Of a DNA stretch of 64,000 bases, positions 32,587-44,292 are shown piece after piece. The DNA lies in contig JBITNC010000001.1 of assembly GCA_050084985.1 (NCBI GenBank), positions 59,768,001 through 59,832,000 on the forward strand, given 5' to 3'. The notes below the pieces were generated by a model. That model saw only the letters and a list, made by a program, of their open reading frames with translations. It searched no databases and was not told the origin of the DNA. Each line of letters starts with the position of its first letter. Positions within the stretch are counted from its first letter, which is position 1. Made by a program: the position numbers and the translations under genes. This DNA comes from Nageia nagi. Lineage: Eukaryota > Pinophyta.

Positions 32587-35382
32587 TCCTTGGAGGCTCC
32601 TTTTCACATCTCTGGTTTGGAGACTCATATTCAATTTGGAGGTCTTCATTCTTAAACCTACTCTTCATTGTGAGGTAAATTCAAAAGAGGCTATAACCTT
32701 TTCCATATAATCCCCTTCATTTTTTATTTTTTGGCTAATGATACTAACATATTATGTTCTATGTGTTAGTTTATTTTTGCAAATTTTGTGAAAATAGTAA
32801 TATGATGCATTTTCTTTTGTATATATATATATGCATGCTAACTTCTTGGGTTAATTGCAATTTTTCTTGCTTACCTTTTTTTGAGAAGTTAGTATACAAT
32901 AAGTGCAATTATATATATATATATAAACCATTTCTTTTAATAAATTAGAAAATTCTATTTTTTATACATAAAGTTTCTTCCTTTTCTTAAAAAAAAGAAA
33001 GGAACTATAAAAACATATATATTGTTATATTTTTGTTCAAACTATATATATATAAAAAATTCATATATGAGAGATCTAGTACAATTTTTTTATGCAAATA
33101 TTCAAAATTCTATTGATAAATAAATCAAAATTTTATGCAACATCAGGCGAATTTTGTTTCATGTAGGAATCCCCTGCAAGGACTACGGTGGTCTGACCTC
33201 TCGATGCCCCCCAACCTTGTGTTGTGCTTTTGCTCCTGGGCTGTAGCTAGCCTCGTGACCTCCTGATCTCTCCTGCACATTTGTTTTTTTTTCCCATCAC
33301 CTGCATCCTCTATGCCTTCTCTGGCATCTCCCATCTTCGATGTTTCATGATCGTGCATTTTTTTTCTAAGTTTTTTTTCAGGCCCATCACTCGGCTTCTA
33401 TCCTCCACCCAGGCCATATAGCCCTCTTCATCATGATTTTCCTTTTTTTTTTATGGCCTCTTGCATCTTAGCTTACATGTCTATCAGAGCACTCATCACA
33501 ACATCATTCGAGTGAAAACCCTCCTATGCCTGACCTCTTAAGTCCTCCTATGTGTGACCTCCTTTCTCCATTCTCCTATTTTTTTCCCTCTACACGTGGA
33601 CCCTTCAACCTATTTCCCCTCCTCTTTATAAAATCAAGATTATGCATGTTAAAAAGGAGGGGCCCCTCATCGTCATTAAACTCAAAGCCCTTTATGCACC
33701 ATGTTCTCATCTTTCTCCACTTCGAATCATCCTCCACGTGGATGCAAACCCTTACATCGCTTCGCCCCATCCTCCACATGGCTATGCACACTCACTAGGC
33801 ATGTTTTTTTGCCTGCCCTCTCCTCTTCTCTCCTTTTTTGATCTGCGCATTTTTTTTCTTCCCTCTAAAAGATAAGCAATTGCCTTTTTAAATTAACATA
33901 ATTTTTTCTCCTTCTTTGTGGTTATTCTCTCCATTGCTTTAATGTTCTTGAGGTAGGTGGCCTTACTTGTTGTTTGATTCTAGTCATTTAATGAACTTAT
34001 CATTCATTAATGAATTGGAGTGTGAAGAAAGTAAGCATGCATTTTTTAGAGTTAGAGTAAACTTCACTTCAAAAATTAAATGCTTGTTATCATTCCTCTT
34101 TATTTTTCAAAAAGGGAATTACTTTTTTTCTTAAATATATATTTCGATACTTATAAATATGTTTGCTAAATTAGCAATTACACAAGTAAATTTTTTTTTT
34201 TAAAAAACTTGAGTAAACTCTAATCATTGATTTTTTTTTAAAGGCTTAAAATAAATACTTGATTTAATAGTGTTAAATGAAAGTATTTTTTTAGCCTTAA
34301 CAAAAAAGGAGGGAGACAAATTATTGAGGGATCCTACTTAGATAAAGTAGCATTTTACCTTCTCATATTACTTAAGTAAATGAGGTATTTTTTTAATGCT
34401 ATAAGGATCATTTTTTTAAAGTAAAAAAAGGGGAAAATTTTCATGTTAATTTTTTTACTTAAAATCCTTATGTCAAAGTTGCATGTCTATTACTTTGAAT
34501 TTCTTAGATCCTCATATTGCAAATTTTACTTAATTTTTTAAGTTAAATGTTATATGCTTATTACTTAAATTTTTAAGTTATGAAAATGATGTATTTGATG
34601 ACTCCTTATTTTTTATGCAAAGTATGGAATGAACTTGTGCAAAATAAAGAATGATGTAAAGATGTTTTTTAGGGGTTGGTAAACAAAACCCATTAGACTC
34701 TTAAGGTTCCAAGTTACAAATAGATGATATTTTATTTATGCTCTTTTACTTCATATTTTACATTTTTACTTTATTTACTAATGCAAAATTGTAAACATTG
34801 AAATGAGCAACCCTCTAAAATGAACACATTTGCACGTATATTCTACAACATGGCTTGTTTGGAGAGCCATGAGATGAGGATAGGTAGACTAAAACCTTTA
34901 AGTTCAATGATTCAAATGGTGAAAAGTTCGTACTTCTCAATTGCCTCTAAATTTTTTGTTGGTCTAAACATAATTCCAATAGGTGGATAGGCATGTGTGT
35001 AGTGATACCACATGTCTACACGTCAATTTAGGAATTATCCTGATAACTTAAAAGGATAACTTGAAACCTAATTAAGATTAATAATTTGGCCAATCTAATA
35101 AACATCATAACCTTGGAAAATAGTAGGTACTTCTTCTTGTGAGAGTATAAAATTAACCAAGGTGAACTGATTGAGGATTGGTAGTACTTGGGCTCCTCTA
35201 ATGTGGGCATCCAGGTGAAGGCTTAATTTTAGACAAGAAAATAAGTCTCAATAATGTCACTTTACATTTATGGTTCTTGAGATGAGAAATGTATTGGGGT
35301 ATATAGATTACTATTTGAGTTGTAAAACATTTACACTAGTAAAATAAATCATGCATGTCTTTTATGTTAAAATTAACATGTA
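32587..35382 (+). other. N4 5' leader, LTR-proximal part, with GC-richer block and shared leader module
   Basis: Non-coding. 33140-33860 is a CT-rich, GC-richer island with short unconvincing ORFs. 34660-35245 is the shared leader module on the opposite strand to N1/N2/N5, as expected for an opposite-facing element. N5 interrupts just before gag. Confidence 0.65.
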
Positions 35383-35387
35383 TTATT

Positions 35388-35895
35388 TGAAGGATTTGAA
35401 CTAGATCTAAACAAATCCTCTAGGACCTTAGACTAGGAAACTCAAGTGTACACAAGATAACACATCTATAATTCTAAGAACATCATTCACACAATAAGAC
35501 ACAAGTATAATGTGGTTCCTCCCTCCTTGGGAGTACATCCACAACTAGTTCTCTTATTCTCAAATCTATGTCTCTCTTACAACTATTCTCTAGCTCTCTC
35601 CTACACAACCAAGTAGAGTAATCTTACTCAAAACTTAGATATGTTTACATGAGGAGAGGCCCTCTATTTATAGGTTGAGAGCACCTCCCTAACCTTCCTT
35701 TAACCCAAGGGTAAGGTTAGGGTTACATTAAATGTACCACCAAACTTCAACCTACCAACTAACTCCTTTGGTAAAGTCAAAGTCTACATATTAAAGAATT
35801 CTATTAATCACTTAAGGTATCTACATACCTTTAAGTGATTAATTGAATTTACAAGGAGTTTAGATATTCACAATATTTCATTACAAATTCTAAAA
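35388..35895 (-). repeat. N5 3' LTR
   Basis: 508 bp; ends TAAAA where the other LTR ends TAACA. Hairpin at 35803-35843, TATAAATA (minus) at 35665-35672. Confidence 0.95.
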
Positions 35896-35909
35896 CTCCC
35901 CCTTAATGC
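35896..35909 (-). other. N5 polypurine tract
   Basis: CATTAAGGGGGAG on the minus strand, directly before the 3' LTR; the same tract, more or less decayed, occurs in N1, N2 and N4. Confidence 0.85.
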
Positions 35910-36724
35910 AATATTGGGATAGAGCGTAGAAGAGAGAAGAGAGAGAGTAAGAGAGAGTTCTCCTCCATAGAGATACAAGTGGAGATGAGAACTTTTACAT
36001 ATTTTGAGAATCTTTTTGAGAACTAGTATGAGACTCACTACATTACCATTTGACAAAAAATGGTTTACAATACAATCATTAACCACAACTGGTTTCACTG
36101 TACATAGTAGTCAATCAACTTTAAGCTAACATGTGAGTCTCCATGAGCTTGCTTTCACAAGGTGAGTAACCTGCATTTCTAAAGAAGATCCTGCATGCTA
36201 CAAGCAACTCATGAACAAAATCAGTTAGATGCATCATATATTCAAATAAGAGAATCAAATAATGCCATCTTATAAATAACTGATCAATGGTGCACTATAA
36301 GCCATCACAGAGATGCCAAGCCATCACTCATAGTCACCTATTGTATATAGACATGTTTTGATTTTAAAAATAGAGCATAAAATTGTACAATGAGTTTCTC
36401 ACGCAGAGCAAACTCACCACGGAGGTATAGAATGTACAACAAGTTCATCACGCAAAGCGAACTTACCACGGAGGTATATTAAATTACATGCTCAAAATTT
36501 GTACAATAAGTTTCTCACGCAGAGCAAACTCACCACGGAGGTATAAAATGTACAACAAGTTTGTCACGCATAGCAAACTTACCACTGAGGTATATAAAAT
36601 AATCAACACTCTATAACAACAATTGTACAACAAGTTTGTCACGCAGAGCAAACTTACCATGGAGGTCTAGAATGTACAATCAAAAAGGCCTCTTAGAGGT
36701 GAAGTTGTCATCACTAACAAAAGT
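35910..36724 (-). repeat. N5 3' UTR with five copies of a short repeat
   Basis: 36385-36670 holds five copies of a unit with core CTCACGCAGAGCAAACT, then CACCACGGAGGTAT, spaced about 50-75 bp. N1, N2 and N4 carry one or two decayed copies (e.g. 17650, 21660, and 48350 on the other strand). Confidence 0.8.
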
Positions 36725-38560
36725 TTAAACTTCACTCCCCCTTGAGGGCAACTTCACCAACCCGAGAGAATCCCTAAACTTGCAGAACTGAGCTTCAGGA
36801 AGGGGCTTGGTGAACAAATCAGCGGAGTTATCAGTAGATGGACAATACTGCAAGTGTATGATGTCATCTAGAACCTTCTCCCTGATAAAATGAGCTTGGA
36901 TTTCTACATGTTTGGTTCGCTGATGGAACACAGGATTCTTAGCCAAAGAGATAGTCGATTGATTATCTGACGAAATAAGAGATGGGCCATTTTGCGTATA
37001 CCCAATTTCATTCAGAAGATGTCTTAGCCAAATAGCTTCTTGGGCGGCAACAGACATGGCTCGATATTCGGCTTCGATGGTAGAAAGAGTCACAGTAGGT
37101 TGCTTCTTGGAAGCCCAAGAGATAGCACCTGAACCAATGCTAAACACATATGCAGAGGTTGATTTTCTGTCATCTCTATCTCCCCCATAATCAGAATCTG
37201 AGAACCCTGAGAGAACAATCGAGGGCACTTGGGAATACTTAAGAGCAAGATCCTTTGTCCCTGCGACATACCTCAAGATTTGCTTAACAGCATTGAGGTG
37301 TTCAACATATGGTTTTTGCATGAATCGTGCCATCAGATTCACTGCAAAAGCAATATCAGGACGAGAGATAGTCAGATACAGAAGACTACCAATCAATTGT
37401 CTATAAGCTGTAGCATCAACCAACTGAGAATCTGAGCTCAGTGATACAACGATTCCAGGAGAAACAGGTATTGCAGCATATTTACACTCTTCCATTCCAA
37501 ACTTTTGTAAGATGTCTGATATATACTTAGATTGACTAAGATAAGTACAATCTTTGTGTTGGTATACTTGCATCCCAAGATAGTAATGCAATAGACCTAG
37601 ATCAGTCATTTCAAATGTTGCCTTGAGTTTGGAGATGCACTCTTGGATGATTTCAATATTATTGCCTGTGATGAGAAGATCATCCACATAAAGGAGAATT
37701 ATGACTATGTCTTGTCCTTGATTGAGTACATATAGATCTGAATCTGAGAAGCACTTGGAAAAACCAATATCTGCAAAGAATCCTGAAATTTTCTTGTACC
37801 ATGCTCTAGGTGCTTGCTTAAGTCCATACAAAGAATTCTTTAGCTTACACACAAGAGACTCTTTTCCTTCTGGAATAAATCCTTCTGGTTGATTCATGTA
37901 GATTTCAACATCCAAGTCACCATTGAGAAATGCACTTTTGACATCAAGTTGAAAAGCTTTCCATCCTTGAGCTGCAGAAAGAGCAAGAATTATTCTGACA
38001 GTAGGCATCTTGGCTACAGGAGCAAAGGTTTCCTCATAATCAATACCATATTTCTGAGCGAATCCTTTGGCTACTAACCTTGCCTTGTATTTTTCAATGT
38101 TTCCATCAGAATTGTACTTGACCTTGTATATCCATTTATTACCAATCACATTTTTCTCATTGGGATAAGGAACCAAATCCCAAGTTTCATTTTTCATGAG
38201 AGCCTCATACTCAACTTTCATAGCTTCCATCCAACACTCTTGCTTGGAAGCTTCTTTGAAGGTTGATGGCTCATGCATATTATCAATTTTGGCAAATAAG
38301 GATTTATTCAAGGTCATACTTCTTGTAATTCTCTGTGCTGAAGAATTTTGCTCTTGTGGTGACTTCTCTACATGATCATCCAACCAGTTAGGTGCAGGCG
38401 AAGAATCATCTGTATCAGACACTTCAGCATGAGAGGTCGTATCCTCAGAAAGTTCATTGAACTTAACATCCCTAGAAATAAAGACTATTTTCTGGGATGA
38501 AGAGTAGAGCCTGTAACCTCTATGCTGATTATCATACCCTACAAAGATGCATTTTTCTGA
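36725..38560 (-). pseudogene. N5 reverse transcriptase and RNase H
   Basis: Continues in the same frame after the TGA. The linker carries NWLDDHVEKSPQ. RT has [35 protein letters not shown] and the catalytic YVDD. RNase H has GFSDSDYGGD, STIEAEYRA and the C-terminal CPSTDNSADLFTKPLP. No other stop from 38560 to 36728. Confidence 0.95.
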
Positions 38561-40302
38561 TCATTTATCTAGCTTCTTTCTTTTCTCTGAGGTAATGAAG
38601 GCAAATGCATCACAACCGAAGACCCTGAAGTGTGAGAGGTTAGGTTTCTTTCCTGTCCATGCTTCATATGGAGTTTTACCTTCAACTGCCTTAGTAGGAC
38701 ACCTATTTAGGGTGTGAATAGCAGTGTGAACAGCTTCGCCCCATAAGAAACTAGGAAGGTTACCCAACATGCATCTTGCCATTTCCATAATGGTGCGATT
38801 CTTCCTTTCAGCAACTCCATTTTGCTGAGGGGTGTAAGGGATTGTGAATTGTCGCTTAATCCCGTGTTTAACACAAAAGTTGTTAAACTCATTGCTATTA
38901 TATTCACCCCCATTGTCTGATCTCAGCATTTTGATTTTAAAATCAGTTTGATTTTCAACAAGTGCCTTGAAGTCTTGAAACCTGTCAAAAGTTTGATCCT
39001 TGTGCTCAAGTAGATAACCAAATGTCATCCTACTGAAGTCATCAATGAAGGTCAGAACATAAGAAGCTCCACCTAGTGACTTAGTCTGAAAAGGACCCAT
39101 CAAATCTGAATGCACAAGCTGAAGAGGACAAGTAGCCCGAGTTGCCTTATCTTTTTCAAACTTTTGCCTATGCATCTTTCCTAGAATGCACCTTTCACAA
39201 AGACCAACTGTGGGTGAAATATTAGGTAAACCTTCCACAAGTTCTTGAGTTTTCATAGCTTGAATACTCTTGTGGTTAAGGTGTCCTAATCGTTGATGCC
39301 AAAGATTACCTTTTGAACAAACATTTGTAGCAAGACAAATCTTTGAAGGTACTTGATCCACAATATAAAGGTCATTCTTTACTGATCCTTTCATCAAAGT
39401 GGCAAGTCCTTTCTTAACACACCAAGAGTGTGAGGTAAACTCAAATGAGCATCCTTTCCTTGAAATCTGAATCACGGAGATGAGATTCATCCTTAGTTTA
39501 GGCACATAAAAGACATTGTCAAGAGTCTTTCCATGAATCTTCACACTTCCTATTCCGTGAACATCAAGGACTGTATTATCACCTATCACAACTGCATCCT
39601 TTTTGTACTTATGAAAGTTTTCAAACTTATCTTTTTCATAACACATGTGATTAGTGCATCCTGTATCAACAATCCAATCATTTGAAATAGTTTGAGTCAT
39701 TGAGTAGTAGGCAACAGAAGCAGCATGCTTGTTCTTCTTTTTATTATTGAAATTTCTCATATTTGCATTTCCCTTTCCTTTTTGAGAAAATTTCTTTTTG
39801 CGACAATCATACTCTTTATGCCCAAAGATGCCACAGAAGTTACAATTCCCATCAAACTTTTCTTGAGGTGTTGGATTGTTGGATCCTGCTTTATCATGCC
39901 TGTGCCTGTAGTTGCCATGATTGTTGTTGTTGTTGCCCTTTTTGTCATACTTCCTAAAGGTAGATGAGGACTTGTTGTCTTTGAATTTGTAATGTTTGAA
40001 CTTTTTCTTGAAAGGAGTTTTGGTTGCTCCTAGAGCAATGCTATGGTCCTTTGGAGAAAGGTTCAACATTTTCTTGTTCAAAGTTTCCTCATGCTTTAGA
40101 AGAAGTCTTGAAAGGTTATCAAGTGAGATGACATCTTCTTCATCATCGAGCCTTGTTTCCATAACTGTGACAAAGTTGCTGAACTTTGTAGTAAGGCTTT
40201 GTAGAATGATGAAGACCATGAACTCATCATTGATCCAGTTGCATCCACAACCAACCAATTGTGTCCTGAGGTCAATGATTTTGTCTTCATCCAGTTGCAT
40301 CC
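38561..40302 (-). pseudogene. N5 gag C-terminal part, knuckle, protease and integrase
   Basis: Opens at KIIDLRTQLVGCGCNWINDEF, then a Lys/Asn-rich linker, the CCHC knuckle (CNFCGIFGHKEYDC), the protease DTG (DWIVDTGCTNHMC), the integrase zinc domain (LWHQRLGHLN, CERCILGK), and the DDE core ([25 protein letters not shown]). It ends at a TGA after KLDK, at 38561. Confidence 0.93.
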
Positions 40303-40667
40303 AAGTAGATGGAGGCACTTTCATCTTCACTTTGTCGATACTGCAACAACTTTTGTAGAATGGTAAACCTCCTTGAAAATTTGGACCCAAGGTAGATTTT
40401 CTTTAACCTATCCCAAGCTTCCTTTGCTGAAGTTGATGAAGAAATCATGAGAAGGACATCATCTGAAACTGCACGGTAAATCATAGAAGTTGCTAACTCA
40501 TTTTTTGAGTTGTATACTTCAAGAGCCTTCTCATCGGTAGGAGCAACCGCATCTTCACTAACTGTCTGCCATAGCTTTCTTGCTTGTAACTCGACTTTCA
40601 TACGTGGTTCCCATATTCCAAAATTGGAACCATCGAGTATGTGCTTGGGAACGAAGGTTTCAACCAT
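40285..40667 (-). pseudogene. N5 gag N-terminal part
   Basis: About 125 codons of copia gag (WEPRMKVELQARKLWQTV, AWDRLKKIYLGSKFSRRFTI). The frame is lost after SASIYL at the small insertion; the rest of gag continues in the next frame. Confidence 0.85.
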
Positions 40668-43600
40668 TGCTACAAAAACAAATAAGTATGCAATAAGAAT
40701 GTAAACTTTTACAATTTTTCCATCTATACATATAAAACATTTAATAAGCAAACATGTCCCACATGTGTAACCTCATTAACCACGATCCATAGAAGGATAA
40801 AGTTGGGGTTGTTTTCTTGTATAGAATTAGGCCTTCACCTGGATGCCCGCAAGGTGGAGCCCAGGTACTACCAGTCCTCAACCAGTTCACCTTGGTCAGT
40901 GATATACTCTCACAAGGAGAAGTACTTACTATTTTCCAAGGATCCGACGTATCTTGGACCGACCATTTTAATTATCTTGATTAAGGGTTTCAGTTTTCCT
41001 CCTAGGTTATCAGGATAATCCCTGAATGGACGTGCGGACATGTGGTATCACTACACACATGCCTGTCCACCTAATAGAGTTATGTCCAATCCAACAGAGG
41101 TCTTAGGGGCAATTAAGACGGACTTACCACCACTTGGTTCTTCGGACTAAAAGGGCTCCAGTCTGCCCTGTCCTCACCTCATGGCTCCCCAAACAAGTCA
41201 TGTTGTGGAAAATACGTGCGGATGTATTCATTTTAGGGGTTACTTTTCACATTTTTGCGTATTGCAAGTATAAGCAAATGTGCAAAAAATATAAAGTAAG
41301 GTGAAAAATACTCCATCCACACGAACTTGAAACCTTAAAAAGGTCAAAAAAATTGAGTCCAATGGGTTTTGTTCTAACCCCTAAAGGAATTTTACATTGT
41401 TCATATTTTTCTCACTTTATTCAAGCACTTAATGAATTAAACAAAGAACTAAGTCCTACTTAGTATTTAATTCATAACATGCATTGTATCATGACTTAAA
41501 AATTTAAGTCCTAAGCATATTTATAACATGCATTCTATCATGACTTAAAATTTTAAGTAAGCATGCATCATGCATTAAAAATTTAAGTCCTAAGCATACT
41601 TATGCATTCTATCATGACTTAAAATTTAAGTAAGCATGCATCATGCATTAAAAATTTAAGTCCTAAGCATACTTATGCATTCTATCATGACTTAAAATTT
41701 AAGTAAGCATGCATTATGCATTAAAAATTTAAGTCCTAAGCATGATTTAGTCTTCAAATAAGATACATGCATCTAGATAAAATTTAAGTAAAAAATTTAT
41801 ACCAAGGCCCCCCTTTTTACTTAAAGGTTTATCTCTAGAGAACCAACGTGTATGCTAAGACTTGTCTTATAAGTGATGCATTTTAAGTAAAAAAAAATTC
41901 CCTTATTTACTTAAAAAATAGCATACTTTAGACTAAATTACTATGCATGTGCACCTTTATTTAATTAAGCATGACATTTGGAGGAGAAAATAAGAAATTA
42001 TTTTAAGTACTCCTAAGTGCATGTAAGGGGAGTAGTGGATATTTAGAGAACTTGCAAGGTGGAATAGGAGACCCATACTCCTATTTTAAATGCTTTGGAA
42101 GGCTTTGTCTACCTTATGAACTAAAAAAATGCCTAAGTCAATAATCATTAAATGCTTAGTAGGTGGAAAAAAAATATGAACCCCCCCTTGTGCTGCCACC
42201 AAAAGATACGTTGCTTTGTTGGAAAGGAAAATATGTAGGTGGTCAAAAAACAAAAACTAAGGCATTTAAGGTGACGTGGAAGGAGTGGGCAGCCATCAAC
42301 CTTGACCAGGGAAGGAGGATGACCGATATGGAGGCTTAGAAGACATCCAAGGGAGGTGTTGGGAAGGAAGAGGAAGGAGAGGGCATGTAGAGGACGGGTG
42401 ATAATGTGCACAGGCTTGTGCGAGCAGCGTGTGAGAGGGGAGGAGAGCAGAGAGCCAACAAGAGGGAGGGGAGCAGGCGCAGCAGCAGCGAGAGGGAGCC
42501 GATGTGCATGAGCAGGCTGGGAACTGGAGGCCACCGGTGATCATTCCAATCCATGAAACGCTGTCTGGAGGCCACCGGGGAGGAGGCTGCGGGGAGAGTG
42601 TGGTCTGCACGTGAGACTTCCCGCTGCAGAGGAGAGGAGGAGGCTGACGGGATCACGAAGGGATTGTGCAGGCCCTCTGACCACACATCGTGACAAACAA
42701 TTCTCATGCCTTCTCAACATATCCGATTTGGACATAGCCTGCAAGCTCTGCATCTTATCTCGCACGTACGGGAGGAGGCGAGGAGGAGGCAGCGCTGCGG
42801 CGAGGAGGAGCGACGGAGCGCGGTGGGGGAGGCAGGCGCACGCGGGGAGGTGGCGGAGGAGCGCGGGAGGAGGCCCCCGACATTTTAAAAAATTTGACCT
42901 TAAACCCCCCCGTGATTTAATTTTTAGCTAATGATCCCCCCCGAAATTTATATATTTTTGATTATTTGTGAAACAGATTTTTAAAAAATCAAAAATATAT
43001 ATATACGTTTGATTACATTTTAAACAATTTGAAAATAATAAAAAATATACATATATTTTTATTAATTACATTTTAAACAGATGTAAAATTAAAAAAATAT
43101 ACATATATTTTGTTATTTTAAATAGATTTAAAAATATATATATATATATAATTTTGTTTTAAAGTTAAAAACAAAATAAGAAATATATATAGATATATAA
43201 TTTTGTTTTAACCAAGTTAAAAAACAAAATTGTGTAAATATTTCAAAAAAAAAACTTGTAAATAAAGTCCTCCACTTTATTTCAACAATAAAATATGAAA
43301 AAAAAATTGCACCTTCCTCCTTTTTTTTTTTTTTTGATATTGTTCACAAAAGACTATTGTAAAAAATCTTTTCAATAAGATGCTAGCATAATATATTTTT
43401 GTTCAAAAGAAAAAAATTTTTCTTTGTACATTAAAATTAGATTACTAACATAAAAGTTTGTTAGTAAGAAGAGAATAGCAAAAATATATTATGGTATTGC
43501 TAAGACATAGACATTGAGCTAGCATAATCATACAAAAGATTAGTATCATAATGAACTTTGTAAAAGAAGGATAGAAGGTTATACCTTTGCAAACCTTTTA

Positions 43601-43691
43601 CCTCACAATGAAGAATGAAGATCTCCAAAGTTGAGAAGGATGAAGCACTTCCAAGATGTAGCTTCCACACCAAAAGAGCTTCCTCAACGTG
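40668..43691 (-). other. N5 long 5' leader with shared module, short tandem repeats and GC-rich island
   Basis: About 3 kb between PBS and gag, with no credible coding. 40811-41400 is the leader module common to N1, N2, N4 and N5. 41530-41755 has three 73-74 bp repeats (CATTCTATCATGACTTAAAA). 42250-42910 is a purine/GC-rich island unlike the rest of the window. 42910-43400 is A/T-rich with TATA runs. Confidence 0.75.
41530..41755. repeat. 73-74 bp tandem repeats in the N5 leader
   Basis: CATTCTATCATGACTTAAAA begins at 41531, 41604 and 41678, each followed by TTTAAGTAAGCATGCATCATG-like sequence. Related ATGCAT-rich tracts appear in the N1 and N2 leaders (31870-32000, 53860-53945). Confidence 0.85.
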
Positions 43692-43703
43692 GCTCTGATA
43701 CCA
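43692..43703 (-). other. N5 primer-binding site (initiator-Met tRNA)
   Basis: TGGTATCAGAGC on the minus strand, 2 nt inside the 5' LTR; a perfect match to the common plant copia primer site. Confidence 0.92.
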
Positions 43704-43705
43704 AT

Positions 43706-44213
43706 TGAAGGATTTGAACTAGATCTAAACAAATCCTCTAGGACCTTAGACTAGGAAACTCAAGTGTACACAAGATAACACATCTATAATTCTAAGAACA
43801 TCATTCACACAATAAGACACAAGTATAATGTGGTTCCTCCCTCCTTGGGAGTACATCCACAACTAGTTCTCTTATTCTCAAATCTATGTCTCTCTTACAA
43901 CTATTCTCTAGCTCTCTCCTACACAACCAAGTAGAGTAATCTTACTCAAAACTTAGATATGTTTACATGAGGAGAGGCCCTCTATTTATAGGTTGAGAGC
44001 ACCTCCCTAACCTTCCTTTAACCCAAGGGTAAGGTTAGGGTTACATTAAATGTACCACCAAACTTCAACCTACCAACTAACTCCTTTGGTAAAGTCAAAG
44101 TCTACATATTAAAGAATTCTATTAATCACTTAAGGTATCTACATACCTTTAAGTGATTAATTGAATTTACAAGGAGTTTAGATATTCACAATATTTCATT
44201 ACAAATTCTAACA
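43706..44213 (-). repeat. N5 5' LTR
   Basis: 508 bp, TG...CA, same sequence as 35388-35895 except one base. Carries the promoter of the element. Confidence 0.95.
43983..43990 (-). promoter_or_regulatory. TATA box of N5 5' LTR
   Basis: TATAAATA on the minus strand, followed by GAGGGCC. The same box, in equivalent context, occurs in the N4 LTRs and the solo LTR. Confidence 0.6.
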
Positions 44214-44292
44214 TTATTTACTTGGTTAAAACTTAACACACAGTGTTATTTATTGAACCACATGCTTATTATTTCATAATTTTGTGTAGCAA
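44214..44292 (+). other. N4 leader, gag-proximal end after the N5 insertion
   Basis: Begins with the TTATT duplication of N5 and leads into the degraded gag start. The leader sequence is continuous with 35382 across N5. Confidence 0.75.

Larger units (their letters stand above)
36725..40667 (-). pseudogene. N5 gag-pol polyprotein (near-intact)
   Basis: Start ATG at 40667-40665 (MVETFVPKHILDGSNFG), final stop at 36725-36727. It encodes gag, CCHC knuckle, protease, integrase, RT and RNase H, the enzymes needed to copy and integrate the element. Two lesions only: a 17-18 bp insertion in gag at about 40285-40302 that shifts the frame, and an in-frame TGA at 38561-38563 between integrase and RT. 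Codons on both sides of the TGA are in one frame. Confidence 0.93.
35388..44213 (-). mobile_element. N5: innermost, very young Ty1/copia element
   Basis: 8826 bp. 508-bp LTRs (35388-35895 and 43706-44213) that I read as differing at one base (35894, in the terminal CA). Perfect duplication TTATT (35383-35387, 44214-44218). PBS, PPT, long leader and all gag-pol domains are present on the minus strand. Only a small insertion in gag and one TGA interrupt coding. Confidence 0.95.

Noticed and set aside
33143-33875. Short overlapping ORFs on both strands in the N4 leader
   Set aside because: CT-rich low-complexity leader sequence; no family recognised and none kept in the equivalent region of N5.
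36385-36670. CRISPR-like array
   Set aside because: Repeats are uneven, spacers similar to each other, in a plant retrotransposon 3' UTR; no cas genes and not a prokaryotic context.
42611-42931. Arg/Gly-rich plus-strand ORF and overlapping minus-strand Leu/Pro-rich ORFs
   Set aside because: Several overlapping frames in one GC-rich, low-complexity island of the N5 leader; no domain, and open frames are expected by composition.
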